Assembly: GCA_964423205.1 (NCBI GenBank)
Contig: CAYRDX010000015.1
Span: 10,197 to 74,196 of the forward strand
Reading direction: 5' to 3'
Length of the DNA stretch: 64,000 nt
Source: UBA6168 sp964423205
Lineage (GTDB): Bacteria; Bacteroidota; Bacteroidia; Chitinophagales; Saprospiraceae
This document shows, one piece after another, positions 14,538 through 23,265 of this stretch. The position numbers and the translations under genes are program-made. Under the pieces are notes generated by a model, which did no database searches, was not told where the DNA came from, and was given only the letters and a program-made list of their open reading frames with translations. Position 1 is the first letter of the stretch; every line of letters starts with the position of its first letter.

Positions 14538-16199
14538 TCATTTTTCATTCTTTGAAAAATACATCTCCAACTCTTCCCCAAAATACTCCAGCGCATTGTA
14601 CACAGGCAGAGGCATCCCACCACCAAGTGCACAAAGTGAACCTGTTTTAAGTGTACTCAGCAAATCGCTGAAAAGCTCCATGTCAATTTTATAATCCTCA
14701 TTCTGTGCTTTTTGCAGCAACTCTTTGCCACGTGTGGAACCTATCCGGCAAGGGAAACACTTGCCACAACTTTCGTGGGCAGTGAATTCAAATAAGTGCT
14801 CAAGGTATTTCACCATCGGGTATTCTTCAGGTATGCTGACCATGCTGGCATGACCGAGCAGGAATCCGTTAGTTGCGAAGCTCTCAAAGTCAACGTTAAG
14901 CTGACTGATTTTCGAAACCGGAACCAATCCGCCCAATGGTCCGCCAATGTGAAGGGCTTTCACTTTGCGGCGGAACCCGCTACCCATTTCATTGACCACT
15001 TTGGTTAGCGGCGTGCCCATGTCCACTTCGTAAATGCCGGGTTTGTTGAATGCACTGTCGAGGGAAATGAGTTTGGTGCCGGTGGATTTTTCAGTGCCTA
15101 TTTTGGCATAAGCCCCGCCGCCATTTTGCAGAATCCAAGGCAGGTTGGCCAGGGTTTCCACATTGTTCACGACTGTTGGCTTGCCGAATAAGCCGTAGGT
15201 CACAGGGTAGGGTGGCCTGACCCGTACTTCCGGCCTTTGCCCTTCAATACTTGCCAGCAGGGCGGTTTCTTCTCCACATATATATGCGCCACGTGCCTCT
15301 ATGATTTTGAACTCAAAACTGAATCGGCTGCCGAGGATATTTTCACCGAGTAAGCCTGCTGTTCTCAGTTCTGCTATTGCCTTTTGATTGATGCCGATAC
15401 TTTCGGGATACTCATAACGGATATACATCACCCCTCTTTCAGAGCCGATGGCATAACCGGCCATGAGCATACCCATCAACAGGGAGTAAGGCTGCTTTTC
15501 GAGCACATAGCGGTCGGAATATGAACCCGGGTCGCCCTCATCGGCATTGCAGACGATGAACTTCGGATTGCCTTCTGCTTTCCGGCAGGCTTCCAGTTTG
15601 AAACCAATGGGGAATCCTGCACCGCCGCGCCCGCGCAATCCGGATGCTTTGATTTCTTTTAAAACATCTTCAGCGGCTGTCTTGAAAAGTTTACCCAAAA
15701 TATCACGGCAGTCTTCAATGGTCAATGGTATTCCGGTCAATATGCCAGCACCTTTTGAGGCGACATTGTATTTGTCTTCGTGGTTCAACTTTGGTGTTCC
15801 ATTGCTGCCGAAGTTGGGTGACACATCCCCGCTGTAGTTATGTCCGTCATAGTGAAAAGCGCTGTTTTCATGGCATCGTCCAAGGCAACACATTTCACCG
15901 ATTTCTTCCTCTCTGAAACTCTTGGCCAGGTTTTCTTTCAGTTTGTGCTGTGTGCCGGCACACAAGCAGGCGGTTCCGCTGCATACGTACACTTTTTTAC
16001 CCTTATTAGCGGGACGGGTGAAATCGTAAAATGTGCTTGCACCGTACACACTCGCATCGCCGACCAGGTATTCTTCGGCCAGTTTCTGCACATCCTCTTT
16101 TGACAGGAATCCTTCCGGTTCTGTCAGGCCGCCCATTTTTTCAAAGAGGTTATCGGTCAATCCTTTTCTGCCTGAAAGTGCGCTGATGTTTTTTGACAT
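14538..16199 (-). CDS. NuoEF-like NAD-binding subunit of formate dehydrogenase
   Basis: Diaphorase subunit of 553 aa. A thioredoxin-like 2Fe-2S region (C73, C78, C104 or C105, C109) is followed by the Nuo51 FMN/NADH domain with GLRGRGGAGFP, then an SLBB-like segment. The C-terminal 4Fe-4S domain has ESCGKCFPCRIGSTRG plus a later SLCALGGG cysteine. It resembles fused NuoE-NuoF subunits of NAD-dependent formate dehydrogenases and bidirectional hydrogenases. The partner here should be the fdhF product, transcribed in the same direction but about 3.8 kb downstream. It is not part of a complex I operon. Confidence 0.9.
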   Translation of the reverse strand: MSKNISALSGRKGLTDNLFEKMGGLTEPEGFLSKEDVQKLAEEYLVGDASVYGASTFYDFTRPANKGKKVYVCSGTACLCAGTQHKLKENLAKSFREEEIGEMCCLGRCHENSAFHYDGHNYSGDVSPNFGSNGTPKLNHEDKYNVASKGAGILTGIPLTIEDCRDILGKLFKTAAEDVLKEIKASGLRGRGGAGFPIGFKLEACRKAEGNPKFIVCNADEGDPGSYSDRYVLEKQPYSLLMGMLMAGYAIGSERGVMYIRYEYPESIGINQKAIAELRTAGLLGENILGSRFSFEFKIIEARGAYICGEETALLASIEGQRPEVRVRPPYPVTYGLFGKPTVVNNVETLANLPWILQNGGGAYAKIGTEKSTGTKLISLDSAFNKPGIYEVDMGTPLTKVVNEMGSGFRRKVKALHIGGPLGGLVPVSKISQLNVDFESFATNGFLLGHASMVSIPEEYPMVKYLEHLFEFTAHESCGKCFPCRIGSTRGKELLQKAQNEDYKIDMELFSDLLSTLKTGSLCALGGGMPLPVYNALEYFGEELEMYFSKNEK

Positions 16200-16235
16200 G
16201 ATTGCAATATTTTGGTAGTAGATGGTTTAAGGTTG

Positions 16236-16366
16236 AAGGCAAAAGTAAAAAGGCAACCCCGAAGCCCGAAGGGCTAAAGGGGCAAAAAGGCAAAATTTTT
16301 CTAACTGATTTTTAAGTGGTTAAGAAAACAATTTGGCCACTTTATTTTTGACACATCACTAATTTT
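16236..16366. repeat. Dispersed A-rich intergenic repeat, copy A
   Basis: Contains short AAAAGGCAA repeats, the 26-nt hairpin CCCCGAAGCCC-GAA-GGGCTAAAGGGG (16257-16282) and a segment CTGATTTTTAAGTGGTTAAG that ends in ACTTTATTTTTGAC. The hairpin half recurs at 52431-52456 and the second half at 53872-53965. It fills most of the spacer between the NuoEF-like gene and the peptidase gene. Confidence 0.75.
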
Positions 16367-16414
16367 TCAGGGTCAGAAGGTTTAAGTTGCTAAATATCTG
16401 AAAATTTGACGAAT

Positions 16415-18613
16415 TCAGGGTTTGACGATATGCTCTCTCGGTCCTGGAGGACAATATTGTTTTAGAAATTGGGTACACATTGTTGCCAAATGTCTGAAAG
16501 TACCTTCACCTTCTCCCAAACCATGTGAACGTCCCGGATAGGCCATATACTGGAATAATTTGTTGTGTTTTACCAATTCATTTACCAGCATCTCAGCATT
16601 CTGGAAGTGTACATTGTCGTCCGTTGTGCCATGAATCAACAGAAGATTGCCCTTAAGATTCTTTGCGTGAGTCGTTGCAGCACCGGCGGTATAGTCTTCC
16701 ATGTTTTCCTGGGGTAATCCCATATAGCGCTCTGTGTAGATGTTATCGTAATAAAGCGAATTGGTGACCGGTGCAATAGATATTCCAGTCTGGAAGATAT
16801 CGGGATATTGGAATAGCAAATTCAATGTACTGGAACCACCACCGCTCCATCCCCAAACGGCCACTCTTTCTTTGTCTATGAAATCCCATTCCAGGACTTT
16901 TTTGGCACCCATAGCCAAGTCTCGAATGTTGATTTGACCGATATTCCGGTAAATGGCCTTCCTCCATGCCCGGCCTTTTGGTGCAGGCGTGCCGCGGTTA
17001 TCAAGGCTTACATAAACATAACCATCAGCCGACAGGTCGCCGCTGTAAATTCTGTTCCTGCCCATCCCGAACACATCCCTGACAGTTGTTCCGGCCGGCT
17101 CTCCATATACATAGAACAGTACCGGATATTTTTTGGCAGGATCAAAGTTGGCCGGTTTAATCATCCAAGCATCCATAGTCACACCATCCGCCGTGGTAAC
17201 CTGGAAAAACTCCATCTTGGATTCTTTCGCTCTATTTGGGTCATATTTTTTCAGGAGGTCATCCTGTCCGGGAAGTGGTTTGTGGTCAGGAAGGCTTACC
17301 CAGGCACGCATCCTTTGAGTGAAATAATTGGTGAAGCTGTGGTTAGCGTATTTTCCGTTTGGTGAGATAGTATAGCTATGTGTTCCTTTCATGGCCGCGG
17401 GTGAAAGGAGTTGAGCTGCTGCATTTCCTTTCATGGAAATGCGGTACAGGTACTGTTGGGTCGCATTTTCGGGAGAAGCCATGAAATACAGAAAGCCATT
17501 TTTCTCATCATGCAACTCAAGGCTGATGACGTCGAAATCTCCTTTTGTCAAGTGTGTTTCGCTTTTGCCATCACGGGATATTTTATACAAATGGCGCCAT
17601 CCATCTTTTTCAGTTGTCCACAAGAAACTCTTTCCACCTTCCAGCCAATCCCAACCTGTTACAGCATCAGCCCATTCATTGATGGTACTGACCCATGCTT
17701 CGTCTTTTTCGGTATAGATGGTTTTGGCCTCTCCTGAATCCGGATTGCAAAGCATCAATTTACTCTCATTTTGTTTTCTGTTGAGCTGTTGTACGATAAT
17801 CTCTTTTCCATCGGGAGTCCATTCCATGCGGACAAGGTAATGCTGAGCCGGGTCGCCTGGAATTTTCATCCAGGTCGTTTTTTGAGTTGTGATATCAACC
17901 ACCCCGATTCTGGCTGGCGAAGGAGAATCACCCACTTTGGGGTATTCAACCGGAATAATCCGGCTATATATGGAATCTACATTGTTTACCATGTAGAAGT
18001 CGCGGATTTGATTGGCGTCGATTTGCCAATAGGCGATGCTCCTGCTGTCAGATCCCCAGCGGAATCCATCCCTGTTGGAAAACTCTTCCTCATAGACCCA
18101 GTCGAAAGTTCCGTTAATCAGTTTTGGGGTGCCCAAATCGTCTGTCAATTTTTTTATTTGTCCGGTGCTCAGGTCTTCTGCATAAATATTTCGCTCACTT
18201 ACATAGGCCACTTTTTTCCCATCGGGTGAGAATTTGGCAAACATCAGTGACGATTCAGGCCTTCCTTTTCCAAGTTGTTTGAGTTGTTTGTTTATCAGGT
18301 TAAGTACCCAATAATCACCTCGGGTATTTTGGCGCCACACTCTTTTACTGTTGGTATAAATGAGCAATCTGGACTGGTCATCGCTGAAACTGAAATTCTC
18401 AATACTCAGGGATTTGTCCGATCCACTTGGAGTAAAATCCTCTTTGGGCAGTAGAGTGATCTTGGCCAACGTGGGTAGTTCGTATTTAACGATGCCTCCG
18501 TCTTCCATTGAGTAATAACTATTGCCATCTGGAGTCCATCTAAATTGTTGCGCAAAAATGGCAACACTGGTGAATAAGATGACGAACAGAAGAGAAATCT
18601 TGTGCTTATACAT
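16415..18613 (-). CDS. Dipeptidyl peptidase IV-like S9 peptidase
   Basis: Secreted serine exopeptidase of 732 aa. A signal peptide (residues 1-21, ending AQQ) is followed by the N-terminal DPP-IV beta-propeller, with repeats such as SPDGKKVAYVSERNIY. The C-terminal alpha/beta hydrolase domain has the nucleophile in GWSGGGSS, an aspartate in GTTDDNVH and histidine in GRSHGLG. DPP4-type enzymes release X-Pro dipeptides from peptides. The length is normal for the family in Bacteroidota. Confidence 0.93.
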   Translation of the reverse strand: MYKHKISLLFVILFTSVAIFAQQFRWTPDGNSYYSMEDGGIVKYELPTLAKITLLPKEDFTPSGSDKSLSIENFSFSDDQSRLLIYTNSKRVWRQNTRGDYWVLNLINKQLKQLGKGRPESSLMFAKFSPDGKKVAYVSERNIYAEDLSTGQIKKLTDDLGTPKLINGTFDWVYEEEFSNRDGFRWGSDSRSIAYWQIDANQIRDFYMVNNVDSIYSRIIPVEYPKVGDSPSPARIGVVDITTQKTTWMKIPGDPAQHYLVRMEWTPDGKEIIVQQLNRKQNESKLMLCNPDSGEAKTIYTEKDEAWVSTINEWADAVTGWDWLEGGKSFLWTTEKDGWRHLYKISRDGKSETHLTKGDFDVISLELHDEKNGFLYFMASPENATQQYLYRISMKGNAAAQLLSPAAMKGTHSYTISPNGKYANHSFTNYFTQRMRAWVSLPDHKPLPGQDDLLKKYDPNRAKESKMEFFQVTTADGVTMDAWMIKPANFDPAKKYPVLFYVYGEPAGTTVRDVFGMGRNRIYSGDLSADGYVYVSLDNRGTPAPKGRAWRKAIYRNIGQINIRDLAMGAKKVLEWDFIDKERVAVWGWSGGGSSTLNLLFQYPDIFQTGISIAPVTNSLYYDNIYTERYMGLPQENMEDYTAGAATTHAKNLKGNLLLIHGTTDDNVHFQNAEMLVNELVKHNKLFQYMAYPGRSHGLGEGEGTFRHLATMCTQFLKQYCPPGPREHIVKP

Positions 18614-18712
18614 GGTCTGTATTTTAAGAATGAAATTTGTCAGAAATGCCGCTAAAAATATGCAGCATTACGGAAGTGTACAAAGGAAGTGCTAAAAGAT
18701 TGGCAAGGAATG

Positions 18713-19525
18713 TCAGTAAGGTTGGCCAATTGACCTTTGTCGAACCGCTTCAAAGAGTACAATAGCAGCAGATGCAGAGACATTTAGTGAGTCAATCTGA
18801 CCGGACATGGGAATGATGACCCGAGTATCAGCATTTTCAACCCAAAACGGAGTAATACCTGTTGATTCGGCTCCCAAGACTAATGCAGAAGGACCAGTAA
18901 GGTCACATTGGAATAAAGAGACACTGGCCTCCAGGTAGGTGGACATTATGCTAATGTTATTTTTTCTCAACCAGGCCAATGTTTCTTCAGAGGTGGCTCC
19001 GATAACCGGAAGAGCAAAAACAGCTCCCAGACTTGCTCTGATGGTATTGGGGTTGTAAATATCCACTTGCGGGTCGCACACGATGACGGCATCAACACCC
19101 GCTGCATCTGCAGTTCGAAGTATGGCACCCAGATTTCCGGGTTTTTCCACACTCTCAGAGACCAACACCAAAGGTCTTTCAGGTAAAATTATCTCACTAA
19201 GGCTATTTTCTGTGCTTTTAAAAAGACCCACAACATTGGACACTGTTGACCGGTAAGCAATTTTTTCCATCACTTCCGGGCTGACTGAAATGAGCTCTGT
19301 AGTAGTCAAATTGCTGGCGTGTAATAATTTTTCAACTTCCGGCAACCCGGTTTGACTTTCATCAAAAAACAAGGTTTCAGGTTGGAATCCATTATTAATA
19401 GCCAATTGAACTTCCCGGAACCCCTCTGCCACAAATAATCCCTGCCTTTTGCGCTCACGCGATTTCTGCATGAGGCTGACCATATTTTTGATAGTGGGAT
19501 TTTGTATGCTGCGGATTTCTTTCAT
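18713..19525 (-). CDS. TrmH/SpoU family RNA 2'-O-methyltransferase
   Basis: SAM-dependent RNA ribose methyltransferase of 270 aa with the SPOUT knot. The three family motifs are NLGAILRTADAAG (motif 1), VLGAESTGI (motif 2) and IPMSGQIDSLNVSASAAIVLFEA (motif 3). The N-terminal domain (about 100 aa) resembles the substrate-binding domain of RlmB-type 23S rRNA methyltransferases. The exact target nucleotide cannot be deduced. Confidence 0.92.
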   Translation of the reverse strand: MKEIRSIQNPTIKNMVSLMQKSRERKRQGLFVAEGFREVQLAINNGFQPETLFFDESQTGLPEVEKLLHASNLTTTELISVSPEVMEKIAYRSTVSNVVGLFKSTENSLSEIILPERPLVLVSESVEKPGNLGAILRTADAAGVDAVIVCDPQVDIYNPNTIRASLGAVFALPVIGATSEETLAWLRKNNISIMSTYLEASVSLFQCDLTGPSALVLGAESTGITPFWVENADTRVIIPMSGQIDSLNVSASAAIVLFEAVRQRSIGQPY

Positions 19526-19562
19526 GGTTCAAATATAGGTTGGCGAAGGGAGAGGATAGAAG

Positions 19563-19596
19563 AAAGAGGCAAGAATCAAGAGGCAAGAATCAAGAG
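19563..19596. repeat. Short tandem repeat AAGAGGCAAGAATC
   Basis: About two and a half copies of a 14-nt unit, overlapping the last codon of the esterase gene at 19590. It is one of several low-complexity intergenic repeats in the window. Confidence 0.6.
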
Positions 19597-20255
19597 CGCT
19601 TATATAGCTTTTGCCGTAGTTCCACCAGTGTTTCGGATGGGATGTAATGTTTTCCGGCAAAACCCAGTTTTTTAGGCTTTAAGCCAGTCTCATCTATTAT
19701 GCGCTTCTGCTCAGCCAAAACTTCAGGAGTGGCAAAAGGGTCTGCATCACCCAAAACAACATGTACAGGTCTGCTGTCAATTTTTCTTCCGAATTCTTTA
19801 TATGGCAAATCGTTGGGAATGCTACCTGCCCAGAGCACCAATTCATGAAAAACAGGCTCTTCTTTGGCTTGTATATAACGGCATATAGTACTTACACCCT
19901 GTGAAAATCCAAATAAAATGACTTTCACGTCCGGACTTAATTGCCGGAGAATTGACTTGTGAAGTGTGTCGAGAAAATTAGTGTAATCCTCAATCTCATC
20001 GAGCCTCTGATGGCGGGTCATCCATGTTGCCACAGGCGGACCACCGAATCCGTTCCAATAAAATTTATTCAAAGCTTCAGGAGCTACTATCAGGGTTTCA
20101 TTGCTGGCAATAGGATAAAAGTTATCGACAAATTCAGATGCCAGTTGTCCGTAACCATGACAGGCCAGCCAATAATACTTTATTTGAGGGCCTATTTCAC
20201 CTAAACTATAATAGTGTGCAGTGCGAGGGGTGATGAGCTTGTGTTCTTGTTTCAT
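19590..20255 (-). CDS. Alpha/beta hydrolase (carboxylesterase/phospholipase-like)
   Basis: Protein of 221 aa from the ATG at 20255 (MKQEHKLITP). The nucleophile S118 is in GFSQG, the acid is D170 or D172 in LGDADPF, and the histidine is H203 in GKHYIPS. The fold and length match the YpfH/carboxylesterase 2 group. An in-frame start at 20333 would add 26 unconvincing residues. No signal peptide is seen, so it is probably cytoplasmic. The substrate is unknown. Confidence 0.85.
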   Translation of the reverse strand: MKQEHKLITPRTAHYYSLGEIGPQIKYYWLACHGYGQLASEFVDNFYPIASNETLIVAPEALNKFYWNGFGGPPVATWMTRHQRLDEIEDYTNFLDTLHKSILRQLSPDVKVILFGFSQGVSTICRYIQAKEEPVFHELVLWAGSIPNDLPYKEFGRKIDSRPVHVVLGDADPFATPEVLAEQKRIIDETGLKPKKLGFAGKHYIPSETLVELRQKLYKRS

Positions 20256-20380
20256 TTGATATTGGGAAAAGTGAAGACGCAAATGTATGACGCACACGGG
20301 CTGATGTCCCTTTATTGGAGACAAAACTTTCACTTCTTATTTCAGGGGTTTTGAAATATTGCTTTTTGATGGAGAATTCT

Positions 20381-20875
20381 CTAGCACCCAGTCATTTTGG
20401 TACAACCGGCCTGGCACTCTTTTACGACATGTTCCAACATCATTAGTGTAAATCCACCAACTTTGTCCCATTCCGCCTGTAAGCTTCCATCGCAATTGTA
20501 GAGGAATTGTTTGCCCTCGTTGACACCAGAGCTGTAATTTTCTTCCAGATACACGTTGCCATTTCGGTGAAACATGTACAATTTTCCATGGAGTAGCCCA
20601 TCCTTGTATAAATATTCCCGTTCCTTGTTGCCATTGTTGTACCAGCCCTTTTCTTTTTCGAGTAGGCCATTCTTTAAGGATACTTCGCGATGAATCTGTT
20701 CCTGTTGGTAATCGTCATGGGTGGTTCCGGTAAATGGGAGTCCATCCAGGAAATAAACAGAAATGCCCTTATCATTGCTCTTTAATTGAAGTTGGCTGAA
20801 AGAGACTTTCTTAGTCTGGGCAAATGAAGGGAAACCGAAAACGAACAGGCATAAAAGCAATGCAGATGACTTCAT
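20381..20875 (-). CDS. Exported MORN/YwqK-repeat protein
   Basis: Protein of 164 aa with a signal peptide (MKSSALLLCLFVFGFPSFAQ). Several MORN-like units follow, such as EKGWYNNGNKEREYLYKDGLLHGKLYMFHRNGNVYLEENY. The repeats resemble the YwqK group, some of which act as antitoxins in Gram-positive bacteria, but the secretion signal makes that role unlikely here. A C-terminal cysteine pair (CQAGC) may form a disulfide. The function is unknown. Confidence 0.7.
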   Translation of the reverse strand: MKSSALLLCLFVFGFPSFAQTKKVSFSQLQLKSNDKGISVYFLDGLPFTGTTHDDYQQEQIHREVSLKNGLLEKEKGWYNNGNKEREYLYKDGLLHGKLYMFHRNGNVYLEENYSSGVNEGKQFLYNCDGSLQAEWDKVGGFTLMMLEHVVKECQAGCTKMTGC

Positions 20876-21007
20876 TGTGATAGGTGTTAATAAATAATGA
20901 TTCAAATGTAGGTGAAACGTGTTGGTAAATCAATCACTCAGTAAATTTTTGAGCTATTCCAACAGCCCTGCAATTTTTTAAATGCCGTCAGTTCTGTCAA
21001 AAGCTTC

Positions 21008-21015
21008 TATTTTCG
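21008..21015 (+). promoter_or_regulatory. -7 box candidate (TATTTTCG) directly before a start codon
   Basis: Close to TAnnTTTG and ending 6 nt before the ATG at 21022. If used, transcription would start at or next to the start codon, giving a leaderless mRNA. Confidence 0.3.
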
Positions 21016-21021
21016 CCACCC

Positions 21022-22236
21022 ATGAAGCTAATCTACATATCCCTGTTCTTTACAACCACAATTTTGATTTTATCCTTGGGCTGCGTTGATAGTGGTTCCA
21101 CCACTGTGTCAACAGAAATAAAAGAGGTTCCACTTGACTCTGCCACTCAAGCATTTATCGATGACTACCTGACTTTCTTTCAGGCTGATTTTGCTGTAAA
21201 TGGTTCTCCCGGAGCTGCTCTTGTCATTGTGATGGATGGCAGAATTGTCTGCCAAAAGGGATACGGTGAAAAAATTATTGGAAGTGGTGATTCCGTCGAC
21301 AGCAGAACAGTATTTCGGATTGGATCACTTTCAAAAGGTCTGACCAGTGTTTTAACGGGGAAAATGGTCCAACAGGGTAAATTACAATGGACTGACCCGG
21401 TGGCCATGTATTATCCTGCATTTAACCTCAAAGACAAAGAACAAGCTAAGAGAATTGAAATAAAGCATTTAATATCACACACCGCCGGGCTTCCTTATCA
21501 GGCATACAGCAATTTGATAGAACAGGGTTTTGACCTTGAAACTATTGTTCTTACCTATTTTCCCTCTGCAAAACTCACCGGAAGAGAGGGAGAGGTCTTC
21601 GCTTACCAGAATGCAGCCTTCAGCGTCATTGAACCAGTTCTGTATTCAGCCACCGGCAGGTCATTTCCTGACCTAATAACCGGAGAATTATTTGTTCCGG
21701 CAAACATGCTTAATGCCTCCACAGGTTTTGAGGCTATGGACCAAAACCTGAACAAAGCATTCCCGCATTCCCTCACAGAATCGGGGTGGATTGCCGAAGA
21801 TATCAGTTCACGTTATTATAACGTATTGGCCGCTGGAGGAGTCAATGCAAGCATTTCGGATATGGGGCAATGGTTGCTGCTGTTATTGGGTAATAAAAAG
21901 GGGGTTGTTGCAGACAGTACATTGACGGAAGTTTTTAAACCTGTTTTTAGAACTGGAAATGAGCGCAAGGTGCTTCCCGGCTGGATAGACCGGGATTCAG
22001 CCAGTTATGCTTTGGGTTGGAGGGTTTTGAATAAAAACGGCCTTGAACTCATATATCATTCTGGCTTTGTAAACAATTATTACAGCGAGATAGCTTTCGA
22101 CCGCAAAGCAGGGATAGGTATTTGCGTTCTGTTCAATGGAGAGACACAACTTCTTGGAACAAGCATCGCAGAGTTTTTTGAAAAATATTGGTTTCACCAG
22201 TCTTCCCAGCTCAATAGTGACATCAGTTTTAATTAG
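21022..22236 (+). CDS. Serine beta-lactamase-like hydrolase lipoprotein
   Basis: Penicillin-binding/class C beta-lactamase fold, 404 aa. The lipoprotein signal ends LSLGC (C21). The catalytic motifs are S102-L-S-K105 (SxxK), YQN in FAYQNAAFS, and HSG in IYHSGFVNN. Such proteins are often D-aminopeptidases or esterases rather than resistance enzymes. Resistance cannot be inferred. The stop codon TAG (22234-22236) is formed with the first two bases of a MITE, so the present C-terminus may have been set by that insertion. Confidence 0.88.
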   Translation: MKLIYISLFFTTTILILSLGCVDSGSTTVSTEIKEVPLDSATQAFIDDYLTFFQADFAVNGSPGAALVIVMDGRIVCQKGYGEKIIGSGDSVDSRTVFRIGSLSKGLTSVLTGKMVQQGKLQWTDPVAMYYPAFNLKDKEQAKRIEIKHLISHTAGLPYQAYSNLIEQGFDLETIVLTYFPSAKLTGREGEVFAYQNAAFSVIEPVLYSATGRSFPDLITGELFVPANMLNASTGFEAMDQNLNKAFPHSLTESGWIAEDISSRYYNVLAAGGVNASISDMGQWLLLLLGNKKGVVADSTLTEVFKPVFRTGNERKVLPGWIDRDSASYALGWRVLNKNGLELIYHSGFVNNYYSEIAFDRKAGIGICVLFNGETQLLGTSIAEFFEKYWFHQSSQLNSDISFN

Positions 22237-22396
22237 AGCTTGTTTGGGATTTAGTGCTTGAGTTAAAAACGAGAAATTTTTCGTCAATTTTTTGGCTTTT
22301 TGAAGGAGAATAGCGGGACTACTTGACTGAAAAAAGCTGAAAAAGTGGCGAAAAAGGGTCGTTTTGAGCCAAGTGACCAAATTCCAAACAAGCTCT
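22235..22396. mobile_element. MITE copy 1 (162 bp)
   Basis: Begins AGAGCTTGTTTGGGATTT and ends with the inverted complement AAATTCCAAACAAGCTCT (17 of 18 positions). By eye it is identical over its length to 50031-50192. It encodes no transposase. No target duplication is evident at this copy (TTAATT left, AAGGTC right). Confidence 0.88.
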
Positions 22397-22457
22397 AAGG
22401 TCAATAATCTCTATTCCCAGTCATCTTGTTTACTATCTATTTCAAACCACGAATAAT

Positions 22458-23126
22458 ATGACGATTCAATCCAGCACCCTGCAATTCTTGAAAGATATTA
22501 CTGCCCATAACGACCGTGATTGGTTTCAGGACAATAAAGCCAGTTTTGAAGCTGCTCAAAACAACATGAAACAATTTACAAAGGCAGTGGAAAAGGAATT
22601 GGCCAAGACCGATCAGTTGGAGGAAAGTAAACTGTTCCGGATTTACCGTGACGTTCGTTTTTCCAAAGATAAATCGCCTTATAAAACCAACTTTGGTGTG
22701 AGTTTTAAAAGAGCCACTAAACTGCGCCGTGGTGGATACTACCTTCAAATTGAACCCGGAAATTCATTTGTGGGTGGTGGGTTTTGGGGCCCTGATTCTG
22801 CCGATATAAAACGAATCCGGGATGAGTTTGCAGCCGACGACAAACCCATCCGGGCCATTCTGGCTGACAAAACCTTTGTCAAATATTTTGGTGAGTTGAA
22901 AGGGGAGGAACTTAAAACAGCTCCGACAGGATTTGACCGCGAACATCCGGCTATTGATTTGATTCGCAAAAAGCAGTTTGTTGTTTTCCGGAAATTCACT
23001 GATAAAGAAGTGTTGTCTGAAAGTTTTCTCCATGAAATTCGGCTCACTTTCGAAGCTATGAGGCCCTGGTTTGACTACATGAGTTCGGTGCTGACCACCA
23101 ATTTGGATGGGGAGTTGATGGTGTGA
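22458..23126 (+). CDS. DUF2461 family protein
   Basis: Protein of 222 aa matching the DUF2461 (TIGR02453) family. Landmarks are LKDITAHNDRDWFQDNKASFEAA near the start, IYRDVRFSKDKSPYKTNFG around residue 70, and GGYYLQIEPGNSFVGGGFWGPD around residue 95. The fold and biochemical role are not established. The length is normal. It is probably cytoplasmic, as no signal peptide is seen. Confidence 0.88.
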   Translation: MTIQSSTLQFLKDITAHNDRDWFQDNKASFEAAQNNMKQFTKAVEKELAKTDQLEESKLFRIYRDVRFSKDKSPYKTNFGVSFKRATKLRRGGYYLQIEPGNSFVGGGFWGPDSADIKRIRDEFAADDKPIRAILADKTFVKYFGELKGEELKTAPTGFDREHPAIDLIRKKQFVVFRKFTDKEVLSESFLHEIRLTFEAMRPWFDYMSSVLTTNLDGELMV

Positions 23127-23163
23127 AGGCTGAAGAAATGAGGATGAGAGGATAGGAGGATAA
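23126..23163 (+). repeat. GA-rich short repeat after DUF2461 gene
   Basis: The stretch GAGGATGAGAGGATAGGAGG repeats a GAGGATA-like 7-nt unit several times. It is the same style of low-complexity intergenic repeat seen elsewhere in the window. Confidence 0.4.
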
Positions 23164-23265
23164 GTATGTCTGCATACTATTTTTCTGCTCGTTGCATGAA
23201 AAATATGACGAGACTTAATAATCAGTTTTGCATAGCGTTATGCAAAAAAAAAACAGTCGTCCAGA

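Noticed and set aside
14538..16199. Part of a respiratory complex I operon
   Set aside because: No other nuo genes are present and the E-F fusion with a distal fdhF fits NAD-type formate dehydrogenase better.
22235..22404. Protein frame within the MITE (also at 49928-50176)
   Set aside because: The same frame in both copies only reflects sequence identity; no start signal or recognisable transposase domain is present.
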